Assembly: GCA_035236585.1 (NCBI GenBank)
Contig: CP141127.1
Span: 73,017,495 to 73,081,494 of the forward strand
Direction: 5' to 3'
Length of the DNA stretch: 64,000 bases
Source: Warburgia ugandensis
Taxonomy: Eukaryota > Streptophyta > Magnoliopsida > Canellales > Canellaceae
The notes below the pieces were generated by a model that had not been told where the DNA came from, did not search any database, and saw nothing but the letters and a program-made list of their open reading frames with translations. The position numbers and the translations under genes are program-made. Shown piece after piece: positions 39,601 to 51,778 of this stretch. The stretch's first letter is position 1; each line of letters begins with the position of its first letter.

Positions 39601-41473
39601 ATCTTGAATGATTAAGAACAATAAGAATAATAACATTGTATTGTACTTAGTATGTATGTTTATTAGTATGTATGCTATAGATCAAATCTAGATCATTAGA
39701 TTATATCACCTAAAACCTTGATCAAATATGATTCAAGGAAAAGAACCAGGATCCTCCTCCTTAGGGATCATCAAATAACTGAACTTAGACAAAGAAGAAC
39801 TAGAGGATAGAAGATCTAGGCCCTTGATCTTTATCAACAAGTATAGATTGTTGATCAAAGGATCTATGAAAGATCAAGATTAAAGAGATGGATACACAAA
39901 GACTTAGAATAGAAAATACTTAGATATGAGATATTAGAAGATCATTCTAACCATCAGATCTATTGATCAATAGAATAAACACTATCTAAGGAAGATAGAT
40001 CATGATAAGACACAAGGTCTAGATCCTTTATATCAAAGGACAAGATTAGACAAAGAATATAGATAGGATAAAAAAATATAGGATTATTCAGACTGTATAT
40101 ATATTGATGGTATGTATGGATTTACAGATTACATACATCAGTTAGGATCATGAAAAATCTGAAGAGATGGATCACTACTTGAAGGTTGAAGGAATTTATG
40201 AATGCATCTACATGAGAAGTACATGTTGTATACATGATCTTATGTCTGAAAATGTTGACAAGTATAATGTAAATACTTGTATTAAACCCATTGAAAACCT
40301 TATGATCCAACCAAAACACATGTGAAATGGTTATGTTAGAAATGAGGAAAACCCTAAGTGAATAGGAAACTAAAAAGTATTCCATCCCTAAGTAAACAGA
40401 CATATCGTCTGATACGTATGAGAATTATTTTACATATAAGCATGGAGGCTTGTGGTTTTGTTTTAAATAGCCATAGGCCTGGGGATGCTCTGCTAGGAGA
40501 GTTAGTAAGGTTTGGCCACCCACTCTCCAAAACTTGTTATTATATGGATACCAAGCTTAAATGAGGCTAAAAGTCAGGTGGGGCAATTATGGGAAGGCAT
40601 CTACTGTGACAGTGATGGTCCTCCACATACAAACATGGATATTGTGATTTCCACCAAGGATGGTATATGTGGATTATTGAGCAGTTATCCGAGCGCGCTG
40701 GTTCGGATTTTGACTGCATGCATAGTAGTCCTTTGAGTATTTTTGCATTATGATGCATGGCTTAGTGATATGCCTTATGATATGGCATGATGAGATGCTG
40801 GGTAATCGTGGATTACCAATGAGTATTTCTAGTAGAGTTTGGATGATTTATCAACTCAGCATAAGCTGGATATGATTATGTTTTGAGATGTTACCTATTT
40901 TTCACGGTTTTGACCGTATGTATATATCTATACACAGTATATCGTATGTATGTGTAAGGATGTACATATATGACAAAGTAAAGAGATTGCTTCATGAGTA
41001 TGAATAATGGGATTATGAAGTATTAGGATTATACTGTCAAAGTTTTATGCTTCTTGAAATCCCCTACCAAGCATAGCTTGCTGAGATATTGTAAATGTTT
41101 CAATGTTTACAATATCTCAGATAAAAAAAAGGAGAATTAGGAGCTCAAGACTTAAGAAGACTTGAAAGAATAATCAATCAGGGTATACCCCTTGAAGACA
41201 TGTATTTTATTTGAGAGTATTTTATTATTTTGAGATATACTATGAACAATTGGATGGATTCTAGAATTTAATAAAAGCATATTCCTTTAATGGAATTTTA
41301 TCTTGTACAAAAATTCTACTTATGTTATATATGAAGTGATGACTTGGGTTTTCAAACAAGTTTTAAAGAAAATAATTTTTGTTGTTTTGTTTTGAGAAAT
41401 TTTATTATTATTAAGGGCTCTACCTTTGAAAAATGTATTACAAATATGTGTTTCAAAAACCCGGGTCATCACA
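36673..41473 (+). mobile_element. Solo LTR, 4.80 kb, 5 bp TSD, inserted in the LINE tail
   Basis: It begins TGTAACAACCCC and ends CCCGGGTCATCACA, with perfect duplications ATGAT at 36668-36672 and 41474-41478. The interior has no polyprotein. It is about the same sequence throughout as the 42073-47084 LTR. Features: a GC-rich segment (37770-38110), a 15 bp perfect stem-loop (CTGAGATATTGTAAA at 41081-41095, complement at 41106-41120), and an AATAAA at 41270-41275. LTRs of nearly 5 kb are long even for plant gypsy elements. Confidence 0.93.
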
Positions 41474-42072
41474 ATGATGATGATAGTGGGTCGCCCAAGA
41501 CGGTAAACCTTGAGGGAGATGGCTACTTGATCAGTGTGATGATGTCATAATTGTTTATTATTCTGAGAAAATAATCAAATGAAATACATTCATGCACGAT
41601 TTTATTTGAATGCTATGCTTATGGTTTTACATTTTGAATTTGGAATTAAGTTCATAACTTCGTTACTCATTTGTTGAAATGGAAATGAATGTCCTATGGT
41701 TGGACATGAATGGGGAGTTAGTATTGCATGAGTTTATTTGCATGCTCTGATTTGTCTTGTGGTTGGACATAATGGACAGTTGATATTGGATGGGTTTATT
41801 TACATGCTATGAATATTGCTCTATAGTTTGAATTTGAAATAAACTGTATTTCTATTCTAATACCAATATGTTATACTTAATAATACATGCCAATTGCTTT
41901 GTTGGTTACCAGTTAAAAATGAAAATAAATGTTCTATGGTTGGATAGGAATGTGCAGTTGGGCTAAGCTCAACAAGAATAGTAGGATATGAATGAGTTTA
42001 GTTCTTTTTCCTTACTAGACTTCATAGCTCACCTTATTATTTTTTTCAGGTACTAGTAAAGCTGATAAGGGG
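41474..42072 (+). mobile_element. LINE tail remnant and gypsy LTR, middle part
   Basis: 41474-41485 is the rest of the LINE's GAT-rich tail. From about 41486 the sequence resumes the tandem unit of the interrupted gypsy LTR (GCCCAAGACGGTAAACC). It continues to a ...TAGCTCACCTTATTATTTTTTTCAGG phrase (about 42028-42052, in two parts). That phrase is typical of the region near the end of plant gypsy LTRs. The next solo LTR interrupts at 42073. Confidence 0.7.
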
Positions 42073-45000
42073 TTTAACAACCCCAATTTTTGTAAATTGA
42101 TTTCAAAAATCAATTTAATTTGAATTTTTAGAAATTCTAGGCTAGAATATTAGGTTGTTGGAAATTCTCTTTTTTTTATAGATATTAAAACATGATTTAA
42201 AACTTAGAAATTATGAATGTACTCGAAAAACCGATCGAAATGACACTAAGTACGTTCAATTCTGAGTTAAAATAAAAAATTCCTAATTTTCTTCATTTTT
42301 ATGAACAAAATCATAAAATGGTAATTTTACCCATAACCAAGATCTAAGACATAAATATTTAGAATTTAATAGGAAATATGAATCTAACACCACTAAGTAC
42401 ACTCAATTCTGAGCTCGGGAGAATAAAATAGATTTTTCTCCATAAAAGGGCAAAATGGTCCTTTCACACCCTCGTGGGGCCCACAAACGAATCCAACGGC
42501 TAGAAAATATGTAATGAGTGATCAAACCACTACCAGCTATTAGTGGAGAAGGAGGTGGTAGTGGAGGATCCAATGCTAATTTAATATTTAAAAGAATTGA
42601 AACATGATAATTACAAGTGAATTAACATTAAAATTCTCCAAAAATCCTCCAAAAATGTTCATTAAAATTCTCATGAAATCATCTAAAAAACCAGATCTAG
42701 ATTCTTTCCCGAAATTCCAAAACTCCCAAAAATCTCCCTTCTTGCATTTTCTCTCTCCTCTCTCTAATTGGAACAAGAGACCTAAATTCAATTAAACACT
42801 GTTCCAATTTGAATCTCACAAATCCTTCTTTCCATACAATCCTAGACTACCTAATCTACAAAACCCCCAAATCAATTTCAAGATCCAATGGTGCAATCAA
42901 TGGAAAATCACAAAACAAGCGACTATCAAGCTATTTTATGATCAAAGGGTATTTATTTCAAATTAGGTTTCAAATCTATGTTTTTTCTCTAATTAGGTAG
43001 GTGGAACCATTTCTTATACTTATTTCTTGTTGTTTTATGTAATTTTTATTTTTCTGCTATTAGTTTAGGTTAAAATTTATAAAAATAAAGTAAGGTAAAA
43101 AACTCTTCAATTATGGATGATGGATGGTTTAAATGGAAAATCTAAGCCATCCAACCGATCCAGAAGGGTCCCAAAACCCTAGGGTAGAAATTTCAAGAAA
43201 TTTCATTGAGTTTTGAACCCTTAATTGTAAAGGGATTGATTGGACGGTCCAAAACGGATTGTCTGATCTCCTGAATCGGATCGGATCCAGCATGCTACGA
43301 AATGCGGAACCAAAACATGCCCTGTTGGAGTGTTTCTGTGCTCATGCTGTGTGCGACGTCGTCGCAACGGGACGACTGCGCGACAACGCCAATCCCAAGA
43401 GGATCGTGTCATGCGTGCATCCCGGTGACGAGCAGGAGGCGACCGTCCGCCGGACCAATCTGCCAGACTATTTCGTCCCACTACTGCATTCTGCCTGTTC
43501 GTTCCGCCCATTTGATTTGAACCATCTGTTCCACTAGGCCCAGATCAAATCTGGACCCTAGGAACGACTTTGAACTTTATAGTTCAATTGTCGAGTCATC
43601 TGAACTCCAAATTAAGATCGAAAAGAAGCTATAAAAATCTTATAACTTTTATTTTGTTCTGAAATCATAACATTTAGAAAATTCTTCATGAAACTTTCTG
43701 TATTTAAGAATTAAGCTTCTAATTTTCATGATCTTCAAGATCTGAGATGATCAAATCTTGGGGATCTGAATTACTGATGATATAATGTTGAAAGCAAGTG
43801 ATATCCATCATTGATTTGGATAGATCTAAGATAAATTGAGGGATATACCCTTTATGGTAGAAAAATCCTAAAAATACAAAGGGACCCACTTGATCAATAA
43901 GATCAAGTATGATCAGACCCTTGGGATGGATTGAATGAATGATATTATGATAGAATTTATTAAAATCATGTATTGAATATGACCAAAAATAAAGGAATAT
44001 GATCTTGGACATTAATGGAGTAAAAGCCCTAAAATTAATTAAAACCTTGATTTAAAATGAAAAGATCTAAGATCTAATGGTTGGATCATAAGTAAAGGTT
44101 TATAATAATTTTAATCTAATTAGTTTCATTGTCTTTTATTTGATAATAGTATTGTAATGTGATGTATGTTATAAAGCATGATAGTTCTTAAATTCTAGCA
44201 TGCTACGTGCTATTAAATTGTTATAGTTTGATAGATTTAATTATCTTAGGACCATGTAGGTATGATTTCATGCAATTGTAATTTAAGGCCATGTTAGTTT
44301 AAATTTGAAGTTTAAGCATGATTCCATTAGATTAGTAGTAAATTTTCATGTATTTTATAACTTAGGATCCATGTTAGTATATTAGAGTATGAATGCCCTT
44401 AGAATGATTTAGATGTACAATTCTCTTATGATTTAAAGTGTATGATTATTTGAATTGTCAAAGTATAGTATAAGCATCTTAATTGTTTTTTAGTTAGTAG
44501 ATATAATTGCTTAATTAGGGGTTATGTCTCAATATTCATAAATCACTAAAAATGAAATCTAATGAAATAGAGACTCATGAACAATTAAGATGAGTGAATG
44601 ACTTGAACTTAATATTAGTAAGGGCTATAGTTAGTAGGACAATATAAGGATTATCAAATCCTTGACCCAAACTAGGAGAATAATAAACCCCATGAATGAC
44701 ATTTTAAATATTAATGGACTTAATTAAAATCAATTAGAAAGTGTACTTAGGGTTAATATGCTCACAGGAACCTTATGAAAGGTTGAGCTAAGGTCATTCT
44801 AGTGAATGTTGAATATGGTGGTTAAAGGGGTTTTCTAATAGAGCATCACTCTTCCCCTACCTTCCGTTGACATTTGTGAGGTCTAAACGCTTCCTTACAT
44901 GAGGATTGAAGTAACCACTTTGTGTTCACCCATTTAGCTAGTAAGCCTTAGCCAATTGGAAATAAGAGGAGCAGTCTTGACTTAGGATGAAATAAGTTAT

Positions 45001-47084
45001 CTTCAGCCAGTAAAACATTAACTGGTTGAACAATAATAATATGAGCATAAAAGGTTAGTAAACTATCTAACCATAATAAAAATTGTAAGTAAGATGAGGA
45101 TGATCAAACAAAATCCATAGGATCCTAAATGATAAAAAAAAATAAGAATAATAACATTATATTGTACTTAGTATGCATGTTTATTAGTATGTATGCTATA
45201 GATCAAATCTAGATAATTAGATTAGATAATTCAAACCCTTGATCAAATATGATTCAAGGAAAAGAACTAGGATCATCCTCCTTAGGGATGATCAAATAAC
45301 TGAACTTAGATAAAAGAAGAACTATATGATAGAAGATCTAGGTCTTGATCTTTATCAATAAGAATAGATTGTTGATCAAAGGATCTATGAAAGATCAAGA
45401 TTAAAGAGATGGATACACAAAGACTTAGAGGTAGAAAATAATTAGATTTGAAAGGTTAGAAGATCATCGTCAGATCTATTGATCAATAGGATAAAATACT
45501 ATCTGAGGAAGATAAATTATATGGATAATAGGAACACAAGATAGATTTAGATCCCTTATATCAAAGGACAAGATTAGATAAAGAATATAGATAGGAGATT
45601 ATCCACAATTGTACAAATATTGACAATATGTTGGATTTATAGATTTCATACGTCAATCAGGATTATGGAAGATTTGAAGAGATGAATCACTACTTGAAGG
45701 TATGAGGATTTTATGAATGCATCTACATAAGAAGTATATATTGTATACATGATCTTATGTTTGGAAATGTTGACAAGTATAATGTAAATACTTGTATTAA
45801 ACCCAGTGAAAGATCCAACCAAAACACATGTGAAATGATTAAGTTAGAAATGAGGAATACCCTAAGTGAATAGAAAACTGGAAAGTATTTCAGTCCTAAA
45901 TAAATAGACAAATCGTCTGATATGTATGAGAATTACTTTATATACAAGGATGGAGGCTTGTGGTTTTGTTTTAAACAGGCATAGGCTTGGGGATGCTATG
46001 TTAGGAGAGTTAGTAGGGTTTGACCACCCTCTCTCTGAATCTTGTTATTATATGGAAACCAAGCCTAAATGAGGCTAAAAGTCAGGTGGGGCAATTATGA
46101 GAAGGCCTCCACTGTGACAGCTATGGTCCTCCCCATACGAACATGGATATTGTGATTTCCATCGAGGATGGTATAAGTGGATTATTGAGCAGTTATCTGA
46201 GTGCGATGGAACGGATTTTGACTGCATGCATAGTAGTCCTTTGAGAATTTTTGCATTATGATGCATGACATAGTGAAATGCCTTATGATATGGCATGATG
46301 AGATCCAAATAATCGTGGATTACTGATACTATCCAAATGAGGGAGTATTTTTAGCAGAGTTTGGATGATTTATCAACTCAGCATAAGTTGGATATGATTA
46401 TGTTTTGAGATATTAACTATTTTTCACGGTTTTGACAGTATGTATATATCTATACACAGTATACCATATGTATGTGTAAGGATGTATATATATGACAAAG
46501 TAAAGAGATTGCTTCATGAGTATGAATAATGGGATTATGAAGTATTAGGATTATACTGTCAAAGTTTTATGCTTCTTGAAATCCCCTACAAAGCATTCTT
46601 GCTGAGATATTGTAAATGTTTTAATGTTTACAATATCTCAAATATAGAGAAAGAGAATTAGGAGCTCAAGATGGTAGAAGACTTGGAAGAATAATCAATT
46701 AGGGTATATCCCTTGAAGATATATATTTTATTTGAGAGCATTGTATTGTATTAAGAGTTTTTTTTTTTTTTTTTTTTTTTTTAATGTATGGTGAGGTTTG
46801 AAATTTGGATTATGTAATTTGGACAAGTATTGTACTAATACCGGGCTATACTATGAACCACTAGATGGATTCTGAAATTTAATAAAAATATATTCCTTCA
46901 ATGAAATTTTATCTTGTAGAAAAATTCTCCTTATGTTATGTATGAAGTGATGACTTAGGTTTTTCAAAACAAGTTTTAAAGAAAAGAATTCTCGCTGCTT
47001 TGTTTTGCGATATTTTTTACTATTAAGGGCTCTGCCTTTGAAAAATATATTAGAAAATGTGTTACAAAAACCCGGGTCATCACA
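42073..47084 (+). mobile_element. Solo LTR, 5.01 kb, same family as 36673-41473, 5 bp TSD
   Basis: It begins TTTAACAACCCC (TG mutated to TT) and ends CCCGGGTCATCACA. Perfect duplications AGGGG lie at 42068-42072 and 47085-47089. It is collinear with the 36673 copy, including a GC-rich segment (43225-43560), a 14 bp stem-loop (46603-46616 with 46627-46640) and an AATAAA at 46881-46886. It carries extra sequence near 46755-46850 that begins with a poly-T run of about 25. No internal coding region. Confidence 0.93.
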
Positions 47085-47639
47085 AGGGGAAGGCTCTTAA
47101 TAGAAATGAATGAAGCCTGACTATATGATAATGTCACGTTTTGTATTGTATATGTATGTTGGTGACAAGTATGATCAATGTCTTATTATTTGATGAGTAT
47201 CCCTATGCATTTTGTATATTTATATTGATGATGTGTGTATGGGATTTAGTTAAACTTCGAGTTAGCAAGCAGAGGTTTTAGTAATTTATTGTGATGAATT
47301 ATGTGGAGACTGAGTCTTCTATAGAGGTTTTATAATTGTTATATTGTCTATCAAGTGAATCACATTATATGTTTTAAATGCGTAAGTCCAAAAAATGAGG
47401 GAGATTGCTGAAATTTTGGTAGAATTTAGTAGTTAAAAATTCTATTATCTAAACTGTGACTTGCATAGGACACGAGCATCTAGCTCTCTCAATACTTCTA
47501 TTATAAAAATAAAAATAAAAAAATGCCACGTCGGCTTTGCTTGAACTAGTTGTTATTGTTTGAGTACGTGAAACCGTGACCTCGAGGTTAGGGTTGCGAC
47601 ACTACAGGTGAACCTTGGTAAAAAAGAACATTCTTTAGA

Positions 47640-47640
<1 letters not shown>
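47085..47640. other. End of interrupted gypsy LTR, copia-like 3' end and SINE scrap
   Basis: The first part should complete the gypsy LTR. At about 47394 GAGGGAGATTGCTGAAATTTTGG resembles a copia polypurine tract followed by the LTR start (usually GGGGGAGATTGTTG), plus strand. At about 47570-47620 the minus strand reads ACCAAGGTTCACCTG, then ACCTCGAGGTCACGG, a diverged Au-SINE head. None of these has a confirmed boundary. Confidence 0.4.

Positions 47641-47667
<27 letters not shown>
47640..47667. repeat. (TA)n microsatellite
   Basis: Pure TA run of about 28 bp adjacent to the SINE-like scrap. Confidence 0.95.
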
Positions 47668-47670
<3 letters not shown>

Positions 47671-47889
47671 AGACCAATAGTTTCAACACAATCAACTTGT
47701 AACTTTCTTCTATCTGGTAGGGTAACTTATGAAATAGATTTTCCTAAATTTTTGTATTTTAATAGCTTTGAATATGATACAACATGGTTGATGCTGTTCT
47801 TGCTCTGTCAAGAATCCAATTTTGGGAACAAAAAACTTTAACAACAAATTTTGCGGTAAGTGTTCCTTATTTGTCCCCTCTAAGTATGG

Positions 47890-48915
47890 CCATTAGCTAA
47901 TCAAACTGAGTTTGTGATAACCCAGATGGGTTTAGAACAATCTGTTGTCGACTTGCTTGTTTATTGTAAAAAATCTGCCTCCTTATCATTAGTTTATGTC
48001 ACTGCTACATTAATGGATGTCTTTGCTTGAAAGATTGTTTTTTTTCCCTTACCAATTTGGAGGATATCTAACAATCTCAAAAAACAATTCTCTTTTGTGT
48101 GACCTGTCTTCTTACAGTGTTCACACTGTGATCTCTTGTTTGGATCTCGATTCTTTTTCCTAGCATTTACTTTGAAAGCTATTGCCTCTACAATTGCCTT
48201 GCCATTGTCACCTCTTCTGAACTCAATAGAGAATAAGCAATTGTTAAGGATGGTAGCAAATCTTTACAGAGAATGTTTGATCTTACAATACCGTAGGAAT
48301 CATTCAATCCCATTACAAACTGGTGCAGTTCCTCTTCTTCTTTTTCCGTAGCCAAGACTCCACATGTACAACTTGCATATCCTCCTCCACGAGACTTGGA
48401 AAAACTATCAAGTTGATCCCAAAGTTCCGTCATTTTTGTATAGTCAACGAGATTGTCAACTCACCTTGTCTAGTGTTGACTATTTCTCTTTTCAGCTCTT
48501 GAATGCGAGAACCACTTCCTTGTGAAAACCTTTCTGCTAGGTCTTTCTAGATGTCATAAGTAGGCAACACTATTATCTAACTCTTCGTTGAGTGAGTTTA
48601 ACAACCACACAACCAGCATAGCATTGCAAATCACCCGATCATCATCTTTTGGATCTCCTTCTTTTAGTTTCAGTAATTTTCGATCACAAATACCATTTTG
48701 TGTTTCACTCATAGTGCATTGACGACAGCTCTCCTCCAAGTTGAATAGTTAATCTCCCTTAGTGGATGAGACACTAGCAAGTCACCTGGTCTATCTGAAT
48801 TATTCAAATTATAATGGGGTGATTTTTCATTCATGGTTTTTGTTTGAGTGTCTACCATTGGATTTAAAAGAAAATTTCAGTGTTCATAGTGAAGAACAAC
48901 CTGCTATGATACCAT
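47890..48915 (-). pseudogene. Ty1/copia gag fragment with primer-binding site
   Basis: Minus strand. TGGTATCATAGCAGG at 48914-48900 matches a primer-binding site for initiator tRNA-Met. The gag start ATG is at 48834 (MNEKSPHYNLNNSDRPGDLL, then NYSTWRRAVVNAL). After a stop and frameshift it continues VVWLLNSLNEELDNSVAYL (about 48600) and the open frame 48433-48188 (MTELWDQLDSF, FVMGLNDSYGIVRSNIL, LLPSLTIAYSLLSSEE). A CCHC zinc knuckle CEHCKKTGHTKENC lies at about 48090-48130. No protease or integrase follows, so the element is truncated after gag. Confidence 0.88.
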
Positions 48916-48954
48916 GAAAAAATACGATGAGGTCATTTCATATAGAAAATGGAG

Positions 48955-49021
<67 letters not shown>

Positions 49022-49060
49022 TTTCAAATTCTGAAAATAGGAAATTTTCAGATTTTGTTG
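48916..49060 (-). mobile_element. Probable copia 5' LTR end, with (CA)n
   Basis: Sequence immediately before the primer-binding site on the minus strand should be the 5' LTR; it ends ...TTTTTTCA. It contains a CA microsatellite (48957-49017). The outer boundary is not determined but lies before the RTE fragment at 49158. Confidence 0.5.
48957..49017. repeat. (CA)n microsatellite, 61 bp
   Basis: Uninterrupted AC dinucleotides followed by AAAC. Confidence 0.98.
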
Positions 49061-49157
49061 TTTGGGATTATGGCGGATCATAAACGATTTGTTTGGTGCA
49101 ATAAATTAGTAATGCCATTCAAATTAGGATTTGCTACTCCTAGAATTGCATGCCCAC

Positions 49158-49390
49158 ATATTTCATAATAACTTAGATGGTTTAGACATGTTCAATGAAA
49201 TAAAAAGGGCACTTGTTAGAAAGAGTGAGTCGATCCAAGTTGAAGACTCTAAAAGGGTAAGAGAGACTAAAAAAGACATGGATGTAACTAGTAAAAAAAT
49301 ATTTAAAAACTTTTGTACTAAATGAACTTGTGACCTTGATAAAAGAGATTCATCTGGTCGGGGCGAGGCTTTGACGATGATGATGAATCG
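49158..49390 (+). mobile_element. 5'-truncated RTE LINE 3' end
   Basis: It matches the 3' end of the two larger RTE copies in order: CTTAGATGGTTTAGACATGT, then AGAAAGAGTGAGTCGATCCA, a KKDMDVTSKKIFKNF-type end and GACCTTGATAAAAGAGATTC. It closes with a GATGATGATGA tail at 49376-49386. Only about 230 bp remain, as expected for a heavily 5'-truncated insertion. Confidence 0.85.
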
Positions 49391-49871
49391 CTCAGTCTCA
49401 CAACTCAACAAATTCGGAATATTTTTGAAATATTTAGAGAAGTTTGAGGTTTAAAACAATTTTATTTTTCCTATAACCTTTCTATCATTTTATCATGGCA
49501 GGGGCAAGACGTTGGCCCACTCAAGCGCCTCTACAAGGGGCAACTTGTCCAGTTATTTCCCACCTGACATTAGTCTAATCACAGTCGGTCAGTAGTTACG
49601 AGTATAGACAATGGCTGTTTGTCTTATGCGTTACATACTATAATCATATTCCAAAGGAAAGTTTACAACCAAAGCGCTTGAACTTTATGCGCAGCTTGCA
49701 TGTCATCCACTCGCAAGATGTCATCGTCGGAATGAACCAAAATGGCCGTAGTGCAAATACGTTCCCACCCACGTCTGTGGTGATTGGAGCCATCGCTGTG
49801 ATGGATTCAATGCCATGCTAAGCAAAGACGCGCACCATGAAGGATGAAATTGTTTTGTACGGTTCAATTAT

Positions 49872-50130
49872 CTATATCGGATATCTGATAGAGCTTTCTG
49901 TAGATAGTAAATCGCTGCCATTAAACTGCAGAAGCTCGAAACGGCATACAGTCTTCACCTTGGTTCCATTTTTGTGCACAACTTGTCCTATAAGATTTGG
50001 ATGATTGAAAAGAGTCCTTCCACTTGTCCACTTGCCGGCTAATTTTTCCCCAATTAAAGTGTGTATAGGAACTCCTGAAAGGACCAAGTCTGGTTCAACA
50101 CAGACGGGACTAGGGTCACCGCGCTCATTT
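49872..50130 (-). CDS. Unassigned coding-like fragment (hypothetical)
   Basis: A minus-strand frame runs from about 50130 to a stop at 49872 and reads ...DPSPVCVEPDLVLSGVPIHT, then GEKLAGKWTSGRTLFNHPNL and GQVVHKNGTKVKTVCRFELL. The residue mix is balanced, unlike the low-complexity chance frames elsewhere, and it is richer in GC than its flanks. I do not recognise the family. It has no good in-frame ATG (the nearest possible start is TTG at 50087). It could be an internal or last exon, a gene fragment or a pseudogene; a partner exon was not found. Confidence 0.3.
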
Positions 50131-50495
50131 GATCAAGTTGGATGTTGGAAATGTGCCCTTGTTGTGATGGCTGACAAGATTCGCACATTATGGACCATTT
50201 TCGGGTGATTGTTCCTGTAAGATTTTCTCCTTAGCATTCCCACACTCCCACAATGTGACCATTTCACCTCATTCTTATTCTAGAAACAAGATAGGAAAAT
50301 TGAAGAATTAAATGGTTCGCCCGAGAGGCCAACTAACTGTCCGCATGCACTGACTTCTCATTTATTTACACCCTTTTGCGAGCTGTGAGTTTGTGATCGT
50401 CAAGGTTGAGGCATGGGACAGTGAGTTTTGCTTGTAAAGTACACAGTGAGTGCCTAATTACCATTTCCTGGTGAGAGATTTGACATACATGGAAG

Positions 50496-50671
50496 GGGAG
50501 CCTTGGCGTAAGAGTAGCGTTGTCATCGTATGACTTTGAGATTACGGGTTCAAGACGTGAAAACAGCCTCTTGCAAAATGCAAGGTAAAATTACATACTA
50601 CTGACCCTTGTGATCTGCCCCTTCTTCAGACCCGCATATGCAGAAGCTTCATGGGGCTAACATTTTTTTTT
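50496..50671 (+). mobile_element. Au-type SINE, nearly complete
   Basis: It starts GGGAGCCTTGGCGTAAGAG, has the B-box region TTACGGGTTCAAGAC and continues AACAGCCTCTTGCAAAATGC. It then has TGACCCTTGTGATCTGCCCC, and GCATATGCAGAAGCTTCATG before a T run at 50663-50671. The order is the full Au SINE consensus. Confidence 0.88.
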
Positions 50672-51778
50672 GATTTGGCATCCACTGTTGTAACACTTGA
50701 AGTTTGATTTCACTGGTGTCCTACTAGCAAAATCACTATCTTTACAAGAAATCCACCGTCTCGTAACTTGTTTGAGCAGCGATCGATCGGTAAGCATCTG
50801 CATCCATATCTACAGAACTTGGACCCGACTGGAGATAAAACCGAAATCACCAGACGTAAGAAATGGAACTTGAAGGGGGACCATGCCATGGAAATAGTTA
50901 AGTGAAGCATCGACTTTACAGTTGGAACCTTATCAAGATGAAATGACTTCGAGGCATCGGAGGAACAGTGGGAGAGTTAGACTGAGTCACAATTGTAGAA
51001 GAATATTTTCACGCAAGAGTTCACCCATCAAGGGAAAGCGGTTATGCCACTTGCATACATGTAAGAGGTTGGAATGGATGAGACCTTCCCATAACGGATG
51101 GGATTCTGTACTGGTCCGAAAGGCCCACTTTATTCCCTCGTTGGTTATGGATGTGATTATCCAATGAAGAGGGTCTTTAGGGTATAGCTGAACAATTAAT
51201 GGTTTTGATCACCAAACTATTGGGCCCTCATTTTTTTGGCGTATACCTGAGAAATGTGGTGATCTTTTTCATTTTGTCTCTCCTTTTTTGGTGGCGTGGT
51301 GGAGGATTGCCCAACGGTGTTGATCTATTGATCATAAGGCTAGTAAGGATATAACAACCCTCCTCTTGATGGTAGGAAAGACAAGACCAATTTGTTCAAG
51401 AATACCATCTTCCGTGCACGTATTAGAGCGGTGGCTTGTGAAATTGATCATTCGAGAAGAATACGTCAGTTCAGTATCGTGATTAAGATTGACTGTGAGG
51501 AATATCACGAAGTAACGGATTGAGTGTATCATCATCATTTCTCTAATGCCCCACTTGCTGTCACTTCATACAAAAGAGTATACCGGCAGCAACATGTGAT
51601 TAGGACGTTGTAGGGACAATTGTGAACGCATCAGCATAGCTTTATAGCATAGAGGGAGCTTAACAGCTGGCTTCTTGTATTAAATATATTCATACCTAAG
51701 GCATAAATATAAGCCTACGTTACGTTAAGCGAATCTTCAATTAACTTTGTTTCACTTATATCCATATATATTATCTCA

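Larger units (their letters stand above)
49391..51778. other. Intergenic region with one SINE and an unassigned coding-like frame
   Basis: Apart from the SINE at 50496 and the frame at 49872-50130, no feature could be supported. A plus-strand frame at 50922-51167 contains NGWDSVLVRKAHFIP, reminiscent of the gypsy integrase phrase around DRLTKSAHFIP with an internal loss. It is too short to call. Confidence 0.4.

Noticed and set aside
40567..46308. Similar antisense frames in both large solo LTRs (40567-40758 and 46075-46308, MHHNAKILKGLLCMQSKS)
   Set aside because: They are similar because the DNA is similar. Differences include many amino-acid changes with no sign of protein constraint, so I do not call a gene.
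50922..51167. Gypsy integrase scrap (NGWDSVLV...KAHFIP)
   Set aside because: The resemblance rests on about 15 residues with a gap, and flanking integrase motifs were not found. Left as a note only.
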